The notes below the pieces were generated by a model. The model was not told where the DNA came from. It searched no databases and worked only from the letters and a program-made list of their open reading frames with translations. Below, one piece after another: positions 1 through 7,916 of a stretch of DNA of 24,246 nucleotides. Origin of the DNA: CAZGYE01 sp964530165. Its GTDB lineage: Bacteria > Planctomycetota > Planctomycetia > Planctomycetales > Planctomycetaceae. Position 1 is the first letter of the stretch. Each line of letters starts with the position of its first letter. The position numbers and the translations under genes are program-made. The stretch spans positions 1 through 24,246 of the forward strand of contig CAZGYE010000047.1 in assembly GCA_964530165.1 (NCBI GenBank). The letters run 5' to 3'.

Positions 1-249
1 GAGGTCCAGCCCCACGATGGCCATCGTTCGGTCGCCGCTCTGGACCACCAGAGTCTTGGCCAGCAGAGGGTCATCCGTGCCAACGCTGCGGGGGAGGCGC
101 GGGCCGGTTATTATGGCCCCGACAGGCGGCGTGATATCCAACTGGCTGAACCCAACCTTCAGTTCTCCCGGCGGGTCCTCACCAACCCCAGCGAACGCGG
201 AAGCGGCGAACAGAACCAGCACCACACCCAAAGCCAATATACTTCTCAT
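1..249 (-). CDS. Exported neutral/alkaline ceramidase-like protein, N-terminal fragment
   Basis: This is the first 83 codons of a gene whose 3' end lies beyond the left edge of the window. The protein opens with a clear signal peptide: Met-Arg-Ser, then a Leu/Val-rich core, then Ala-Phe-Ala as the likely cleavage site at about residues 19-21. The mature part starts with a KVGFSQLDITPPVG block and continues to AIVGLDL. This is the typical N-terminal pattern of the neutral/alkaline non-lysosomal ceramidase domain, which is abundant in planctomycetes and often annotated as a hypothetical exported protein. The family hydrolyses ceramide amide bonds in characterised members, but planctomycete substrates are not established. 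The metal-binding residues lie outside the window, so activity cannot be judged. The gene lies 106 bp downstream of rny on the same strand and could be co-transcribed with it. Confidence 0.7.
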   Translation of the reverse strand, partial: MRSILALGVVLVLFAASAFAGVGEDPPGELKVGFSQLDITPPVGAIITGPRLPRSVGTDDPLLAKTLVVQSGDRTMAIVGLDL

Positions 250-359
250 AGGAAATCCCTGCTTACTGCTCCATGGTAACCGTCTTTTCGCACCATGATA
301 CTCAATTCCGCCAGGGTCACAATCTTCATCGAGACCAGCGCCGTTGAGTCCTCCTTCAC
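246..359 (-). CDS. Possible 37-codon mini-ORF coupled to rny and the ceramidase gene
   Basis: Read on the minus strand, a GTG at 359-357 overlaps the rny stop codon as GTGA, and the ORF's own TGA at 248-246 overlaps the ATG of the next gene as ATGA. Four-base overlaps at both ends are typical of translationally coupled genes. An AAGGAGGA run lies just inside the ORF, so it would serve a later start better than the GTG; an in-frame ATG exists at 329-327. The predicted peptide (about 27 to 37 residues) has no recognisable domain, signal or membrane segment. It may be only a non-coding spacer with a chance open frame. Confidence 0.2.
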   Translation of the reverse strand: MKEDSTALVSMKIVTLAELSIMVRKDGYHGAVSRDFL

Positions 360-1906
360 CGTGCGTATTCGACGGCCCGCGTCTCGCGCAGGACGCTGAC
401 TTTGATTTCTCCGGGATAGGTCAGCGTTTGCTCGACGGCGGTGGCGATGTCTTTGCTCATTTTGGCGGCTTCGCGGTCGTTGAGCTCAGTGGAATCGACG
501 ACGACGCGAATTTCGCGCCCGGCCTGGACTGCGTAGGCGTGATCGACGCCCGGGAAGCCACAAGCCAGCGACTCCAGCTCTTCCAGCCGGCGGACGTATT
601 TTTCGAGCGTCTCACGCCGCGCGCCGGGACGCGAAGCCGAGATGGCATCGGCGGCGGAGACCAGCACCGTGTAGATATATTCGGGGCGAATGTCATCGTG
701 ATGTCCGGCGGCCGCGTGGATGACCTCCGGCGATTCGCCGTACCGTTTGAGCAGCTCGGCGCCGATGGCCGGGTGGCCTCCATCCATTTCGTGATCGGCC
801 GCCTTGCCGATGTCGTGCAGGAAGCCGCAGCGTCGCGCCAAGACCCCGTCGAGTCCCAACTGCTCGGCCAACATTCCCGTCAGGTAGGCGACCTCGATCG
901 AGTGCCTGAGCACGTTCTGGCTGTAGCTGACGCGGAAGCTCAACCGGCCCATCAGGTCGACGAGTTTCTCGTGCAGCCCCTGCACGCCGGTTTCCTGGCA
1001 GGCTTCCAACCCGCGCTTGCGGATGTGCTCTTCCATCTCTTTTTGTGTTTCGCCGACAATTTCTTCGATGCGGCTGGGATGAATACGGCCGTCCTGGATG
1101 AGTTTGACGAGGGCCAGTTTTCCGACCTCTCGGCGGACGTTGTCGAAGGCCGAGACGACCACTACGCCGGGGGTGTCGTCGACGATGACGTCGACTCCGG
1201 TCGCCTTTTCGAACGCGCGGATGTTGCGCCCCTCCCGGCCGATGATCCGTCCCTTCATCTCGTCGTTGGGAATGTCGACGGTGGCCACGGTGGTCTCCGA
1301 CGTGTGGGCGGCTGCATAGCGCTGAACGGCCATGCCGATGATCTCACGAGCCTGCTTGTCGCACTCCTGCTTCAGCTCGTTCTGGTGTTTGAGGAGCAAG
1401 GCGCCAATCTCATTCTTGAGCTGTCCGGCCAGCCGGACGAGCAGCATTTCCTTCGCCTCCTCTTTGTTGAGGCTGCTGATTTTGTAAAGCTGCTCCTGCT
1501 CGTCTTTGATGATCCGATCCAGCTCCTTCCCGCGCGCATCGACGGCCTTTGTCCGGTCGGCCAGTTTGGTCTGAGTCAGCTCGAGCATCCGCTCCTTCTT
1601 GCGGAAGTCGTTCTGCTGGTCGTCGAGCAGCCCCTCCCGCTTGTCCAGCCGTTTTTCCTGGTCGCGGAGCTCCTCGCGGATATTGCCGATCTCTTTTTCC
1701 AATGCTTCACGGCGCTGGAGCAGCTCTTCTTTGACGGCCAGTTGCTCGGTGCGGCGAATGGTTTCGGCCTCTTTTTCGGCCTGTCGGATGATTTCGTCGC
1801 GGCTCTGGTAGGCGGAGCCTCGGCGGAGCCTTTCGATGATCAATCCGACAACCACGCCGACCGCCAGGGCAACCAGCCCAAGAATCCATTGGTCGGGTGT
1901 TGGCAT
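356..1906 (-). CDS. rny: Ribonuclease Y
   Basis: This membrane-anchored endoribonuclease initiates mRNA decay. The 516-residue protein has the family's usual length and order: an N-terminal membrane helix (about 8-25), a long charged coiled coil (about 30-180), a KH RNA-binding domain with the GRIIGREGRNIRAFE motif at 209-223, and an HD metal-dependent phosphohydrolase domain with His335 and the HD pair His364-Asp365 in GFLHDIGKAA. I chose the ATG at 1906-1904 rather than the first in-frame start 16 codons upstream, because CAGGAAA lies at Shine-Dalgarno distance before it and the membrane helix then follows at once. The gene diverges from tilS across a gap of about 730 bp. The protein is expected on the inner face of the cytoplasmic membrane, as in Bacillus RNase Y. 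Confidence 0.95.
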   Translation of the reverse strand: MPTPDQWILGLVALAVGVVVGLIIERLRRGSAYQSRDEIIRQAEKEAETIRRTEQLAVKEELLQRREALEKEIGNIREELRDQEKRLDKREGLLDDQQNDFRKKERMLELTQTKLADRTKAVDARGKELDRIIKDEQEQLYKISSLNKEEAKEMLLVRLAGQLKNEIGALLLKHQNELKQECDKQAREIIGMAVQRYAAAHTSETTVATVDIPNDEMKGRIIGREGRNIRAFEKATGVDVIVDDTPGVVVVSAFDNVRREVGKLALVKLIQDGRIHPSRIEEIVGETQKEMEEHIRKRGLEACQETGVQGLHEKLVDLMGRLSFRVSYSQNVLRHSIEVAYLTGMLAEQLGLDGVLARRCGFLHDIGKAADHEMDGGHPAIGAELLKRYGESPEVIHAAAGHHDDIRPEYIYTVLVSAADAISASRPGARRETLEKYVRRLEELESLACGFPGVDHAYAVQAGREIRVVVDSTELNDREAAKMSKDIATAVEQTLTYPGEIKVSVLRETRAVEYAR

Positions 1907-2632
1907 TTCGGTGTTTCCTGTTGTGGACCACCGAGCGCCGAAAGCCAAGAGCATGCTCCGCCCAGCCGACTAGCTCGACCGGACCGGAGAGCACCCCAAT
2001 CGAGAAGGGGCGGCAACGAATAGCAAACCAAAAGATAGGCCGGACGATACACTACACCCGTCGACGGCAGACGGCGATCGACGGCGTCGCGCGCACCCTC
2101 ACCGGCTTTGGAAGTCTTTCTGCCAAAAGCCGGTCGATAGTCAGCGCATCGCCGATCAACCGTGAAAAACCAGACAAGACATCCCCATTCACCGTTCGCG
2201 CACCGCTCCGTACTGCGACAGCACGCCAACACTCGACGTTCACCGCCGCGACACACAGCAATCCCAACAACATCGCGATGACGAAGGGAAAAACCTCGCC
2301 GAAGCTGCCAACCATCTTGGTTTTCCAACGGAACCGAACTTGTTGCTACTCATTTCAGTGCAGACGAACCACTGGTTCACATGCACAACCACCCTTCCCT
2401 GGTGGCCGGCGCCCTGAGGCCCCAAAATTCCCTTAATTGTTTCTAAGTCAGTTCATACTAACAAAGCAAGACGGGCGGTCAACCGAATTTCAGAAAACTG
2501 AACGTCTGGCGGCTACAATTTCCGAAAAAAGTCCCGCGCAGCCGCCGATTCCCATTGGTAAACTGAAAAGAAAGGACCGGCGCGGCCGTTGCCAACTCGT
2601 TACGGCTCTTACAGTTCCCGCAGGAAGAGGCG
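1907..2632. other. Divergent intergenic region between rny and tilS
   Basis: This stretch of about 725 bp separates two divergent genes and must carry both promoters. Apart from the weak ORF at 2052-2315 I see no RNA gene, no repeat and no strong promoter that I would commit to. It is more AT-rich around 2430-2560 than its surroundings, which fits a promoter zone for tilS. A non-coding RNA here cannot be excluded by eye. Confidence 0.4.
2052..2315 (-). CDS. Weak candidate small membrane protein
   Basis: This 87-codon ORF lies in the rny-tilS gap. Residues about 9-27 form one hydrophobic stretch (FPFVIAMLLGLLCVAAVNV) that could be a membrane helix or signal anchor, followed by a basic, low-information tail. 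The upstream region has only a distant GGAA, not a convincing ribosome-binding site. I do not recognise a family. The overlapping ORFs in other frames are Arg/Ser-rich and look like non-coding sequence, and this one may be chance too. Confidence 0.25.
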   Translation of the reverse strand: MVGSFGEVFPFVIAMLLGLLCVAAVNVECWRAVAVRSGARTVNGDVLSGFSRLIGDALTIDRLLAERLPKPVRVRATPSIAVCRRRV

Positions 2633-3628
2633 ATGTGCGGATTTCTCGATCGACTGGAACAGGGGCTCAAGTTGTGTGGGCTGTCCGGCCGGCACGTCCT
2701 GCTGGCGGTCTCCGGCGGAGTCGACAGCGTGGCCCTGCTACGCGGCATGCTCCGTTTGCGCGACAGGTGGGAATTACAGGTCTCGGCGGTGCACCTCAAC
2801 CACAAACTGCGCGGCGACGAGTCACTGGCCGATGCCAGGTGGCTCACGGTGCTTGCCAAGCAACTCGAACTGCCACTGATCGTCGACGTTCAGGACGTCG
2901 CTGCGATCGCCAAACAGAAGAGACAAGGAATCGAGGAAACTGCGCGGGAGATGCGGTACGCGTTCCTGCAAGAGACCGCGGCGAGGCTGGGTTGTTCGCA
3001 CGTGGCGGTGGCGCACACGGCCGACGATCAGGCCGAGACGATTCTGCATCACGTGATTCGCGGCACAGGTATTGCCGGACTGCGTGGGATGCCCCGCACG
3101 CGGCCGCTCACAGAGGGCATCCGTCTGGTGAGGCCGCTGCTGGAAATCACACGCGCCGAAGTCGAGCGCTACCTCGCGGAATTGGGCCAGGACTTTCGCC
3201 GTGACGCCACGAACATGGATGACGCGTTCACCCGCAATCGTCTGCGCAATTCGCTGTTGCCGCTGCTCCAACGAGAATACAACCCCCAGGTTCATGAAGC
3301 GCTGAGGCGACTCGGTCAACAAGCCGACGCGGTGCAGCAAACTCTGGAGAACTTGGCTGCCCAATTGCTGTCGCAGGCCGTGGTCGACTCGAATGAAACG
3401 ATCTGTCGAGTGAACTGTGACAGGCTGGCCGGCCAACCTCGGCACCTCATCCGCGAATGCTTTGCGCTGTTGTGGAAGCGGCTGGACTGGCCGCGACAAC
3501 GAATGGGCTTCCCCGAATGGGACCAGTTGGCCGAACTGGTCTTGCACCCAGGGGCGGCCAACTTCCCTGCGAATATCGAAGCCCGGCGCAGAGGCAACCT
3601 CATCGTCCTGCGCCGTCGGCTTGATTAG
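2633..3628 (+). CDS. tilS: tRNA(Ile)-lysidine synthase
   Basis: TilS attaches lysine to C34 of the CAU-anticodon tRNA-Ile, using ATP, so that the tRNA reads AUA and is charged with isoleucine. The 331-residue protein carries the PP-loop ATP-binding signature SGGVDS at residues 27-32. It then has the family motifs HLNHKLRGDES, AHTADDQAET, RPLLEITRAEV and RNRLRNSLLP in the expected order. It is about 100 residues shorter than Escherichia coli TilS: the N-terminal catalytic domain is complete, and the C-terminal extension is reduced to a short tail. The start follows a good ribosome-binding site (AGGAAGAGG, 2620-2628). The gene stands alone and converges on the BBP7 gene across a palindromic element. 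Confidence 0.93.
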   Translation: MCGFLDRLEQGLKLCGLSGRHVLLAVSGGVDSVALLRGMLRLRDRWELQVSAVHLNHKLRGDESLADARWLTVLAKQLELPLIVDVQDVAAIAKQKRQGIEETAREMRYAFLQETAARLGCSHVAVAHTADDQAETILHHVIRGTGIAGLRGMPRTRPLTEGIRLVRPLLEITRAEVERYLAELGQDFRRDATNMDDAFTRNRLRNSLLPLLQREYNPQVHEALRRLGQQADAVQQTLENLAAQLLSQAVVDSNETICRVNCDRLAGQPRHLIRECFALLWKRLDWPRQRMGFPEWDQLAELVLHPGAANFPANIEARRRGNLIVLRRRLD

Positions 3629-3630
3629 CC

Positions 3631-3751
3631 CGGATTATTCATAGAAACCCAAACCGACGACTTGTCGTCGCTCTCACGTGCCATGAAACCAGTGGATTCC
3701 GACAACAAGTTGTCGGCTTGGGTGCCACGACGACGACCTATGAATAATCCG
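3631..3751. repeat. 121-bp palindromic element with two internal hairpins
   Basis: The ends are a perfect 14-bp inverted repeat: CGGATTATTCATAG at 3631-3644 and its exact complement at 3738-3751. Inside are two perfect hairpins, CGACGAC-TT-GTCGTCG at 3655-3670 and CCGACAAC-AA-GTTGTCGG at 3699-3716. ACCCAAACC (3647-3655) is also complementary, apart from one mismatch, to the segment at about 3715-3723, so an alternative long fold exists. The element fills the gap between the convergent tilS and BBP7 genes, starting 2 bp after the tilS stop and ending 2 bp before the BBP7 stop. It could act as a bidirectional terminator or be a non-autonomous mobile repeat. No coding sequence lies inside it. 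Confidence 0.8.
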
Positions 3752-3753
3752 AG

Positions 3754-5112
3754 TCAGTGGAGATAGATCACGCCGCCGATGGTCAATCCCTCCAGCGTCA
3801 AGTGTTGCCGGCCGACCCGCACGACGATCCCCGGTGGTTCGGGCAACGGGCCGTTGTCGTTGTAAAGAATGTTGTCTTGCGGACGGGTAATCCGGGCGGC
3901 CCAGAGGACATTGTATCCGACATGAAATGTGAATCGCTTGGTCAATTCGAAGCGCGCGTAGACGGCCGCTTCGATCACGGGTGAAAAGATCGTCTTCTCC
4001 TCCTGCGTAATCACTTCCGGGTCGCCCGGTCCGCGGAAGTTGTTCGTGCGGACCTGCGCCGTGTAGTTATCGACACCGAGCATCACTTTCGGCTCAAGCC
4101 CCAGCGTGATCCATTGCCAGGGCGCTATAAACTCCGCTCGCAGACCCAGAATCGGGCCGTAGAGATGGTTTTTCGTGTCCGAGTCGATTTCGCTCGTCAG
4201 CGGAGCAAGCGTATCGAAGCTGTCGAAGACACCCCTCTGCTGGAGCTCTTCCTGGATGTTCAGGTGTCCGAACCCGACCATCGGCTGCAGCCTGATTCCT
4301 TCGATAGAGGGATCGGTGTTGAACACGAGTTTCGTCTCGGCGCCCCAGATCTTGCTGGTATACGTGGCGGTGAAACTGTCGTCGTACAGTTCTACGTTGT
4401 CGCTGACGCGTCCGTCGACCAATGTGCTGGTTGCGATGAAATGAGGCAGATCCGCGTTTGGATCGCTGGGGATGTCTCTGGCGACATGGCTGTCCCGTGC
4501 TTTTTCGAGGGTCCAGATCGACGTCTCCCAATCAGCGAACGTCAGCGGCACCCCGACGGTGCCTCGCACGCCGTTCTTGTCGCGAAAGGTAATATCACTC
4601 AGAGAGGGAACTCGAGCGGTTCCGACCGGCTGACCGAATACCGGATCGGTAATTTCAAACGGCGCGCGGGGATTGACAATCCCGGCCAGCGGAGCACCCA
4701 GCAGCGTGTCGCCCGGCTCGTCGATCTCCCAGAGCAAGTACTCCGTTCGAATCCACATGTTCCGCGTGAGTTGTTCCAGTGCCTTTTCCAAAGGGCCGGG
4801 TTCCCACTCCTCGTCGGCCGTCATGCTGGTGGTGACGATTCCATCGTGTGCTTGGTAGGGGACGCCCGGCGTGGCTGCCGCCGCCGGTGAATAGGGAAAC
4901 GGTTGATGCTGCTGGACCGTTCCGTATTGAAGGGCCGGCGGATAGCGCGGCGGAGACGAGATGGGGACCGGATTACCGGCCGCATCGACCCACGGACTCG
5001 GCTGCGGCGCTCCTTGCGCAAAGAGGCTCTTCGGCAGCAGCAGGCAACACGCTAACAGAGCGCCCGCTGCAACGCGGCCGGCCATGTTCGTTTCTCTGGC
5101 ATTCCCACTCAT
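3754..5112 (-). CDS. BBP7-family outer-membrane beta-barrel protein
   Basis: I identify this as a member of the planctomycete BBP7 beta-barrel family, which is predicted to form an outer-membrane porin-like barrel of unknown cargo. The protein has a signal peptide (AGRVAAGALLACCLLLPKSLFAQ), then a Pro-rich linker, then the typical barrel opening NMWIRTEYLLWEID. It ends with the family-like segment GYNVLWAARITRPQDNI and a final GLTIGGVIYLH strand. Alternating hydrophobic/polar residues through the body fit beta strands. The start is uncertain: the ATG at 5112 has GAGAG nine bases upstream, and a second ATG at 5085 lies directly before the signal peptide and is also possible. The gene ends 2 bp past the palindromic element. 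Confidence 0.8.
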   Translation of the reverse strand: MSGNARETNMAGRVAAGALLACCLLLPKSLFAQGAPQPSPWVDAAGNPVPISSPPRYPPALQYGTVQQHQPFPYSPAAAATPGVPYQAHDGIVTTSMTADEEWEPGPLEKALEQLTRNMWIRTEYLLWEIDEPGDTLLGAPLAGIVNPRAPFEITDPVFGQPVGTARVPSLSDITFRDKNGVRGTVGVPLTFADWETSIWTLEKARDSHVARDIPSDPNADLPHFIATSTLVDGRVSDNVELYDDSFTATYTSKIWGAETKLVFNTDPSIEGIRLQPMVGFGHLNIQEELQQRGVFDSFDTLAPLTSEIDSDTKNHLYGPILGLRAEFIAPWQWITLGLEPKVMLGVDNYTAQVRTNNFRGPGDPEVITQEEKTIFSPVIEAAVYARFELTKRFTFHVGYNVLWAARITRPQDNILYNDNGPLPEPPGIVVRVGRQHLTLEGLTIGGVIYLH

Positions 5113-5356
5113 CGAGAAGAACTCTCGTCGACCCGACGGTGCCGTTGTTGCGCACCAGCGCACCGTGTCGAAAGCACCGGTCGTACCATGAATATCGGTC
5201 GCGCCGGTTAGATCACTTGGACAAAATCGGTCGAAGCCCGTGGAATTGTAAGGTTTGTAACGATTTTACGAGCCAGCTCAGCCCGGCGGTGTAATAAAAT
5301 GGTGTAAATAAGCAGCTTAAGTCAACTGTCCCCTGCCGGTGCCGCTGAGAGTGTGG

Positions 5357-5376
5357 GGCAGGCTTTCCAGCCTGCC
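5357..5376. repeat. Perfect 8-bp-stem hairpin
   Basis: GGCAGGCT and its exact complement AGCCTGCC are separated by TTCC. It lies in the gap between the BBP7 and hydrolase genes next to another repeat fragment, so it is more likely a dispersed palindromic repeat than a terminator. There is no T-tract after it. Confidence 0.6.
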
Positions 5377-5410
5377 ATTGACCGGCCGTGTCGGAGCACG
5401 CCGTCAAAGC

Positions 5411-5460
5411 AGAGCCTGGCAGTGGCAACCGGCGGGATCCCACGGGCCGCAGCCCGCGTG
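5411..5460. repeat. Degenerate copy of the twin-hairpin GC repeat
   Basis: This segment reads AGTGGCAACCGGCGGGATCC followed by CACGGGCCGCAGCCCGCGTG. It matches the reverse complement of the intact repeat at 13547-13599, including the GGCAACCGGCGGGA and CCCACGGG blocks, but the stems have decayed. The two copies belong to one dispersed family in this genome. Confidence 0.6.
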
Positions 5461-5564
5461 CTTGCTCGGCTGCTTTGCACTGGCTCACCGTTTTGGGTTA
5501 CCCTGTATGGTTCCAATCAGCGTGTATGGCTCCCATGACACTTTCCACTCTGTGAGAGGCACTG

Positions 5565-6503
5565 ATGGCTGCAGCCGATTTTCGCGATAAGTTACTCGAA
5601 GGACTCGGAGGCGATTGGCCAAAACCGTGCCAGTTGAACGCGCGCCTGCGAAAGAAAATCCCCCAGAAAGGTTTCACCATCGAGTCGCTGTACTACGACG
5701 CCGAGCCGGATGACCCGATTCCCGCCATGCTGTCGATCCCCGACGGTGTGTCGGCGAAGAAGCCGGCTCCCGCGATTGCCGTTTGGCATCAGCATGCCGG
5801 GCAGTACCATCTGGGCAAAACTGAGCCGGCCGGTCTGGCGGGGAACGCCATGCACCACACCGGGGCCGCGCTGGCCCGCGAGGGATATGTGGTGCTTTGC
5901 CCCGACGCGCTCTGTTTCGAAGAGCGGCAGGACCCGGCGAAGAAACTGACCGGGGGCCGCTACGAGCGCTTTGAGTTCCTGCGATACGTCGTCGCCGGCC
6001 AATGCATGGCCTGGAAGAACATCCTCGACATGAAACGGGCCATCGATTTCCTTGTCAGCCGCCCCGAGGTGCAGGCCGAGAGAATCGGCTGTTATGGACA
6101 TTCGATGGGTTCAACCCACACCTGGCTCGTCGGTCCGTGGGAGCCACGGCTGACGTGTCTCGTCGGCAATTGCTGTCTGCCGACCTACAAGGGCATTCAC
6201 CGCGAAAAGATCCTGCACTGCTTTCCGAATTTCATTCCGGGCATCTATCGCTACGGCGACACTCCCGACATCGCCGCGCTGATTGCCCCGCGCGCTCTGC
6301 ACCTCAACTTCGGCGAGAAGGACCGCGGTTCTCCAATCGAGGACATCCCCGAAGCCATGAAGACGATCTCGCGGGCATACGAAAGCATGCACGCCGAGAA
6401 AAACTTCTCCTACTACATCGAATATGGATCGGGGCATGTTCTCTCCGACGAGATGTGGAAGCTGACGAAAGCGGTCTTTGCGAAGCACCTGCGGCCGGCA
6501 TAA
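5565..6503 (+). CDS. Alpha/beta hydrolase, dienelactone-hydrolase-like
   Basis: This 312-residue protein has the alpha/beta-hydrolase catalytic set: the nucleophile elbow GHSMGS with Ser180, an acid in FGEKDRGSP (Asp253), and the histidine in YGSGHVLS (His291). The pattern GYVVLCPDALCFEER before the elbow is typical of the dienelactone hydrolase / acetylxylan esterase-like group found in planctomycetes. The substrate cannot be told from sequence; an ester is likely. I see no signal peptide, so it should be cytoplasmic. The start follows GAGAGG at good spacing. The gene ends 15 bp before the M20 peptidase on the same strand, so the two probably form an operon. Confidence 0.85.
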   Translation: MAAADFRDKLLEGLGGDWPKPCQLNARLRKKIPQKGFTIESLYYDAEPDDPIPAMLSIPDGVSAKKPAPAIAVWHQHAGQYHLGKTEPAGLAGNAMHHTGAALAREGYVVLCPDALCFEERQDPAKKLTGGRYERFEFLRYVVAGQCMAWKNILDMKRAIDFLVSRPEVQAERIGCYGHSMGSTHTWLVGPWEPRLTCLVGNCCLPTYKGIHREKILHCFPNFIPGIYRYGDTPDIAALIAPRALHLNFGEKDRGSPIEDIPEAMKTISRAYESMHAEKNFSYYIEYGSGHVLSDEMWKLTKAVFAKHLRPA

Positions 6504-6518
6504 TCTGAGAGACGCTCC

Positions 6519-7646
6519 ATGGATTTCCTCCGGTACGTCAAGGAATTGGTGGCGTTTGAGTCGACCAGTGTCTTGTCGAATGTTCCGATCGCCGACTACA
6601 TTGAAGAGACGCTCGAGAAGCTCGAGTTCGCCACCGAACGGATCGAATACGACGACGCGGACGGCGTTCGCAAGGTCAACGTGATCGGCAAGAAGGGGGA
6701 GGGGGCCGGCGGGATGGCCTATTTCGGTCACACCGACGTGGTGCCCGCCGATCCCTGGTTCAGCGATGAGCACGGCCCGTTTACGCCGGTCGTCAAAGGG
6801 AACAAGCTGTACGGCCGGGGTAGCTGCGATATGAAGGGTTCCATCGCGTGCATGCTCTGGGCGGCCGGGCAGTTCTCGGCGGCGAAACTGAAAAGGCCGA
6901 TCTACATCACTTGCACAGCCGACGAGGAAATCGGATACGCAGGGGCGGCACAGGTCGCCGGACGGTCGGAATTCTTTCGGGAGATGGTCGCAGGCGGCGC
7001 CAACGGAATCGTCGGTGAACCGACCAGGCTCGAAGTCGTTTATGCGCACAAGGGGACCTACGGTCTCAGCGCCGTCTCGCACGGACGAGCGGCCCATTCC
7101 AGCACCCGCGACGGTCTTAATGCCAACCTGGCGATGATTCCGTTCCTGGCTGAGATGAAAAAAATCCACGACGAAACCGAAGCGGACCCCGCCTGGCACA
7201 ATGATGAGTTCGACCCCCCCACGATCAGTTGGAACATCGGCATCAACGATCACACCAAAGCGGTCAACATCACACCGCCGCAGAGCGTCTGCACCGTCTA
7301 CTTTCGCCCCATGCCCGGACAAAATGCCGACGTCTTGATCGAACAGGCTCGACGAGCCGCGGAGAAATGTGGAATCGAGTTCCAGACCCACACGCGAGCG
7401 AAACCCTTGTACGTCGATCCCCGCTCGGATTTCGTCAACGAGGTCCTGGGGCTGGCCGGCAAGCAGACGCCGAGGACCGTCCCTTACGGCACCGACGGCG
7501 CGATGCTGACGGCGCTGGAGAAGCTGGTCGTGTTTGGTCCGGGGGACATCGCGCAAGCGCACACACATGATGAGTGGATCATGCTGGACCAACTCCAGCT
7601 CGGCAGCGAAATGTACGCGAAACTAATCCGCCACTGGTGCTGTTGA
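6519..7646 (+). CDS. M20-family metallopeptidase (ArgE/DapE type)
   Basis: This is a zinc-dependent amidohydrolase of the M20 family, 375 residues. Motifs in order are GHTDVVPA (His71 metal ligand, Asp73), GRGSCDMKG (Asp104 bridging ligand), TADEEIGYAG (catalytic base Glu136, ligand Glu137), GEPT (ligand position Glu167) and AHTHDEW (His348). The dimerisation domain lies between about residues 175 and 290, with HGRAAHSS at 188-195. Members include acetylornithine deacetylase, succinyl-diaminopimelate desuccinylase and general dipeptidases; I cannot choose among them. The gene follows the alpha/beta hydrolase at 15 bp with GAGAG upstream of its ATG. It overlaps the end of the convergent lipoprotein gene by 24 bp. 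Confidence 0.9.
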   Translation: MDFLRYVKELVAFESTSVLSNVPIADYIEETLEKLEFATERIEYDDADGVRKVNVIGKKGEGAGGMAYFGHTDVVPADPWFSDEHGPFTPVVKGNKLYGRGSCDMKGSIACMLWAAGQFSAAKLKRPIYITCTADEEIGYAGAAQVAGRSEFFREMVAGGANGIVGEPTRLEVVYAHKGTYGLSAVSHGRAAHSSTRDGLNANLAMIPFLAEMKKIHDETEADPAWHNDEFDPPTISWNIGINDHTKAVNITPPQSVCTVYFRPMPGQNADVLIEQARRAAEKCGIEFQTHTRAKPLYVDPRSDFVNEVLGLAGKQTPRTVPYGTDGAMLTALEKLVVFGPGDIAQAHTHDEWIMLDQLQLGSEMYAKLIRHWCC

Positions 7647-7916
7647 GTGATCTAAGGGCTTCGCCGCCATCCAGTGCCGATCCGTATCCGGCTGCTGCGA
7701 CAGTTCCGGCTGCGCATCGTTTTCCGCGGGCAGGAACGGATCGCCTCCCCTGCACACTTTTGTGCCGTGCAATTTCGCCGAGCGGTGCGGCATCCACCCG
7801 AGAAAGGCTTGCTCCGGGATCGCGCTGCAACCGCACAGGTTCGTCGCGCTAAGAGCCAGAATCGTCGCCATGGTTTTGACGGAAATCAACGTCACCGGAC
7901 ACCGATTGCGCATCAC
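7623..7916 (-). CDS. Small predicted lipoprotein coupled to the cytochrome-like gene
   Basis: The 97-residue protein has a lipoprotein-type signal sequence: basic start, hydrophobic MATILALSATNL, and a lipobox-like LCGC at 27-30, with Cys30 the likely lipidation site. Cys at the -2 position is unusual. The remainder is polar and matches nothing I know. Its ATG overlaps the stop of the upstream cytochrome-like gene as ATGA, which is strong evidence for translational coupling and for the ORF being real. Its last 24 bp overlap the convergent M20 gene. A role alongside the cytochrome-like protein in the cell envelope is inferred only from this coupling. Confidence 0.6.
   Translation of the reverse strand: MMRNRCPVTLISVKTMATILALSATNLCGCSAIPEQAFLGWMPHRSAKLHGTKVCRGGDPFLPAENDAQPELSQQPDTDRHWMAAKPLDHSTAPVAD

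Larger units (their letters stand above)
5113..5564. other. Divergent intergenic region with repeat fragments
   Basis: The gap of about 450 bp separates the minus-strand BBP7 gene from the plus-strand hydrolase. The half next to the BBP7 gene is relatively AT-rich (5225-5320) and is the likely promoter zone. The other half holds two GC-rich repeat fragments, listed separately at 5357-5376 and 5411-5460. The ORFs that cross this area run through the repeats and have no coding character. I see no RNA gene. Confidence 0.5.

Noticed and set aside
344..2023. A 559-codon plus-strand ORF opposite rny
   Set aside because: It is antisense to the clear ribonuclease Y gene and has no family motif; long antisense frames are expected in GC-rich genes.
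5317..5332. TTAAGTCAACTGTCCC, which recalls short repeats near transposase genes in other genomes
   Set aside because: I only recall this from memory, it is short, and there is no transposase or second copy in the window.
5213..5488. A 91-codon minus-strand ORF in the BBP7-hydrolase gap
   Set aside because: It is translated through a dispersed repeat and shows no domain or convincing ribosome-binding site.
6111..7592. A 493-codon minus-strand ORF opposite the M20 and hydrolase genes
   Set aside because: It lies across two genes with intact catalytic motifs on the plus strand and has no recognisable domain.
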